In this document: one piece after another, positions 6,098 to 7,175 of the stretch
How the letters are laid out: the number at the start of each line of letters is the position of its first letter
Numbering within the stretch: position 1 is the stretch's first letter
Source of the DNA: Bacteroidales bacterium
GTDB taxonomy: Bacteria > Bacteroidota > Bacteroidia > Bacteroidales > ML635J-15
NCBI GenBank assembly: GCA_028696755.1
Contig: JAQVGK010000179.1
Span: forward strand, 1-7,175
Direction: 5' to 3'
Length of the DNA stretch: 7,175 nt
Notes under the pieces: model-generated
Databases searched by the model: none
What the model was told of the DNA's origin: nothing
The model's input: the letters and a program-made list of their open reading frames with translations, nothing else
Made by a program: the position numbers and the translations under genes

Positions 6098-6724
6098 CTG
6101 ACATACCACTTACTGCTTACAAAAACACCAATTTAGAGTAGCGCTTGCGCTTTCGTGTTATAGTGGCTAATTCTTTTTTTTGCCACTAAAGCACGAACGG
6201 CTTTAGCCCTCAGCGAAGCTAACGACACTAAATCCCACGAAAGACTTTGTGTCACCAAATTTAGTGTAGCGCTTACGCTTTTGTGTTTTTGTGGCTAAAT
6301 ACTGTTTTGCCACTAAACCCCACAAAAAGCAAATTTTGCAATAATTTACCGACATACTGATTACTGATTACCAAAAGTTTACTAATTTTAGTGTGGCGCT
6401 TACGCCTTCGTGTTTTTGTGGCAAATATTTTTTTTTGCCACTAAAGCACTAAGAACACCAAAGTACACGAAACAGCAATTTTTTGCAGTATCCCACCGAC
6501 ATACTGATTACCGATTACAAAAAGTTTACTAATTTTAGTGTGGCGCTTGCGCCTTCGTGTTTTTGTGGCTCTTTTTCTTTTTTGCCACTAAAGCACGAAC
6601 GGCATTAACGGCTTTAGCCCTCACAGCCTGTCCCGATTTATCGGGAAACACCTTTAAAATAATATGTAGTGTGAGTAAATCCCACGAAAAAGTCAAATTT
6701 TGCAGTACACACCGATTACCGATT
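6098..6724 (+). repeat. Degenerate array of four palindromic intergenic repeat units
   Basis: Four related units are visible, anchored by TTTAG at 6132, 6260, 6387 and 6534, giving periods of 128, 127 and 147 bases. Each core reads TTTAGTGTGGCGCTTGCGCC (or a variant), then TTCGTGTTTTTGTGGC, a T-rich loop, and GCCACTAAAGCAC. GTGGC and GCCAC arms sit at 6163/6182, 6291/6309, 6418/6437 and 6565/6584 (left ends), so each unit can fold as a hairpin. Between cores lie CAAATTTTGCAGT-like words and ACCGACATACTGATTAC, identical at 6348-6364 and 6495-6511. Units 1 and 4 share GCCACTAAAGCACGAACGGC and GGCTTTAGCCCTCA, which the middle units lack. There is no transposase nearby. Function is unknown; similar GTGGC/GCCAC intergenic repeats are, to my knowledge, common in Bacteroidota. 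Confidence 0.75.
6632..6645. repeat. CCCGAT-TT-ATCGGG palindrome inside repeat unit 4
   Basis: CCCGAT (6632-6637) and ATCGGG (6640-6645) form a perfect inverted repeat with two bases between. It lies in the extra sequence that makes unit 4 longer than the others, suggesting a small palindrome inserted into the older repeat. No T-tract follows, so it is not called a terminator. Confidence 0.5.
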
Positions 6725-6742
6725 ACAAATTTTTACCGATTA

Positions 6743-6790
6743 CGGTTCCTGAGCTGAGGTTGGTGAGTTCGTCAAACCACCGAAGGACCG
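6743..6790. repeat. Imperfect long palindrome at the end of the repeat block
   Basis: The outer arms CGGTTCCT (6743-6750) and AAGGACCG (6783-6790) are nearly complementary. Inside them GGTTGGTGA and TCAAACCACC can pair with small bulges around a GTTCG loop. It is flanked by ACCGATTACGG and ACCGATCACTGCTTAC, words of the adjacent array. It resembles REP-type palindromes in design, but no RAYT-like transposase is in the window. Confidence 0.45.
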
Positions 6791-6883
6791 ATCACTGCTT
6801 ACAAAAATTTACCAAAGTAGGTTTATCGTCATTTTGTTATAAAATCTGATTCATGCCCAAAAACAAGCCATTCGTTGAATATT

Positions 6884-6915
6884 TTTGCATAAAGAACTCT
6901 TGGTTTGTAGTTTTG
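6884..6915 (+). promoter_or_regulatory. Promoter of the DUF1566-type gene
   Basis: TTTG (6884-6887) is followed after 20 bases by TAGTTTTG (6908-6915), an exact match to the Bacteroidota TTTG-N20-TAnnTTTG pattern. The ATG at 6940 is 24 bases beyond the -7 box, leaving an A-rich leader without Shine-Dalgarno sequence. Confidence 0.7.
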
Positions 6916-6939
6916 CTGTGTAATCAAAAAATAATTTTT

Positions 6940-7175
6940 ATGAAAACTTCAGTTTTAGTATTTCTGGCTATCATTCTATCAGTTTTTTCCTTTGCACAGA
7001 CCTTCAAAATAGTCGATACTGGTCAGCAAAAGTATTTTAATAACTCTTCCGAAATATCTGCTGCGTCGGATGGCACTGACTTTTATGGACAAGATGCAAA
7101 TTATTTAGGCTATCAACCCTCTTACACAGATAATGGAGATGGAACAGTAACCGACAATAATACTGGATTGATGTG
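6940..7175 (+). CDS. Exported DUF1566 (Lcl C-terminal)-type protein, 5' part
   Basis: The frame opens at the ATG at 6940 and stays open for 78 codons to the window edge. Residues 1-19 (MKTSVLVFLAIILSVFSFA) are a Sec signal peptide with likely cleavage before Gln20. The mature start, TFKIVDTGQQKYFNNSSEIS, and later SYTDNGDGTVTDNNTGLM are hallmarks of DUF1566/Lcl C-terminal domain proteins. In these, the DNGDGTVTDN loop precedes a conserved TGLMW segment; the last two bases, TG, fit the expected Trp. These proteins are exported and often large, but their function is mostly unknown, with some linked to adhesion. Domains after this point cannot be seen. The start is well supported by the signal peptide and by a promoter at 6884-6915. 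Confidence 0.85.
   Translation, partial: MKTSVLVFLAIILSVFSFAQTFKIVDTGQQKYFNNSSEISAASDGTDFYGQDANYLGYQPSYTDNGDGTVTDNNTGLM

Larger units (their letters stand above)
6015..6939. other. Long non-coding spacer filled with repeats
   Basis: About 925 bases separate the divergently transcribed NdpA-type gene and DUF1566 gene, and I see no credible protein gene. Most of the span is repeated sequence: hairpin units between about 6098 and 6724, ATTAC-type short repeats, a CCCGAT palindrome at 6632-6645 and an imperfect palindrome at 6743-6790. The remaining unique parts are 6020-6058 and about 6800-6880, plus the two promoters at the ends. A 66-codon open frame at 6557-6757 runs across repeat sequence and is not believed. 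Confidence 0.7.

Noticed and set aside
5956..6141. 61-codon plus-strand frame
   Set aside because: It spans the promoter of the opposite gene and the start of the repeat block and has no family resemblance.
6098..6724. CRISPR array
   Set aside because: Repeats are degenerate, spacing is 127-147 bases, the spaces between units are themselves repeated, and no cas gene is present.
6557..6757. 66-codon plus-strand frame in the repeat array
   Set aside because: It is made of repeat unit 4 and its palindrome, and similar units in the array do not keep the frame open.

Overview
The window looks like a piece of an A+T-rich Bacteroidota chromosome. Four things support this. The large protease ends in a type IX secretion (T9SS) sorting domain. 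Putative promoters match the Bacteroidota form (TTTG about 20 bases upstream of TAnnTTTG). No Shine-Dalgarno sequence precedes the starts. Several gene families are ones common in Bacteroidota (an NdpA-like nucleoid protein, a DUF1566/Lcl-type exported protein, RHS/YD-repeat shells). I cannot name the genus.

Layout, left to right. (1) 1-397, minus strand: a fragment of an RHS/YD-repeat protein that loses its homology abruptly near 398, on its upstream side. (2) 398-550: a short spacer, possibly the end of an inserted element, with a weak promoter. (3) 551-4048, plus strand: one long reading frame for a secreted, T9SS-sorted, thermolysin-like M4 zinc metalloprotease with propeptide, two PKD domains, a CUB domain and further beta-rich modules. 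It is broken by a single in-frame TAG at 1019-1021 inside the propeptide; everything after the stop is intact. (4) 4127-4867, plus strand: a small acidic lipoprotein made of two tandem copies of a roughly 100-residue domain I cannot name. (5) A hairpin terminator at 4902-4927 lies between this gene and a convergent gene. (6) 4926-5972, minus strand: a nucleoid-associated protein of the NdpA/YejK family, with a very good Bacteroidota promoter and an almost leaderless start. (7) 6015-6939: more than 900 bases without a credible gene, filled by at least four degenerate copies of a palindromic intergenic repeat, shorter ATTAC-type repeats and two other palindromes. (8) 6940-7175, plus strand: the first 78 codons of an exported DUF1566/Lcl-type protein, cut by the window edge, with a well-spaced promoter.

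The genes do not form an operon or pathway. They read as separately transcribed units: cell-envelope or secreted proteins (protease, lipoprotein, DUF1566 protein, RHS remnant) around one housekeeping nucleoid gene. The points most worth a second look are the lone nonsense codon in an otherwise intact protease, the RHS junction, the duplicated lipoprotein domain and the repeat-filled spacer. I see no CRISPR array, tRNA, rRNA, transposase or clear phage or defence gene, and I do not find convincing evidence of a new multi-gene system.
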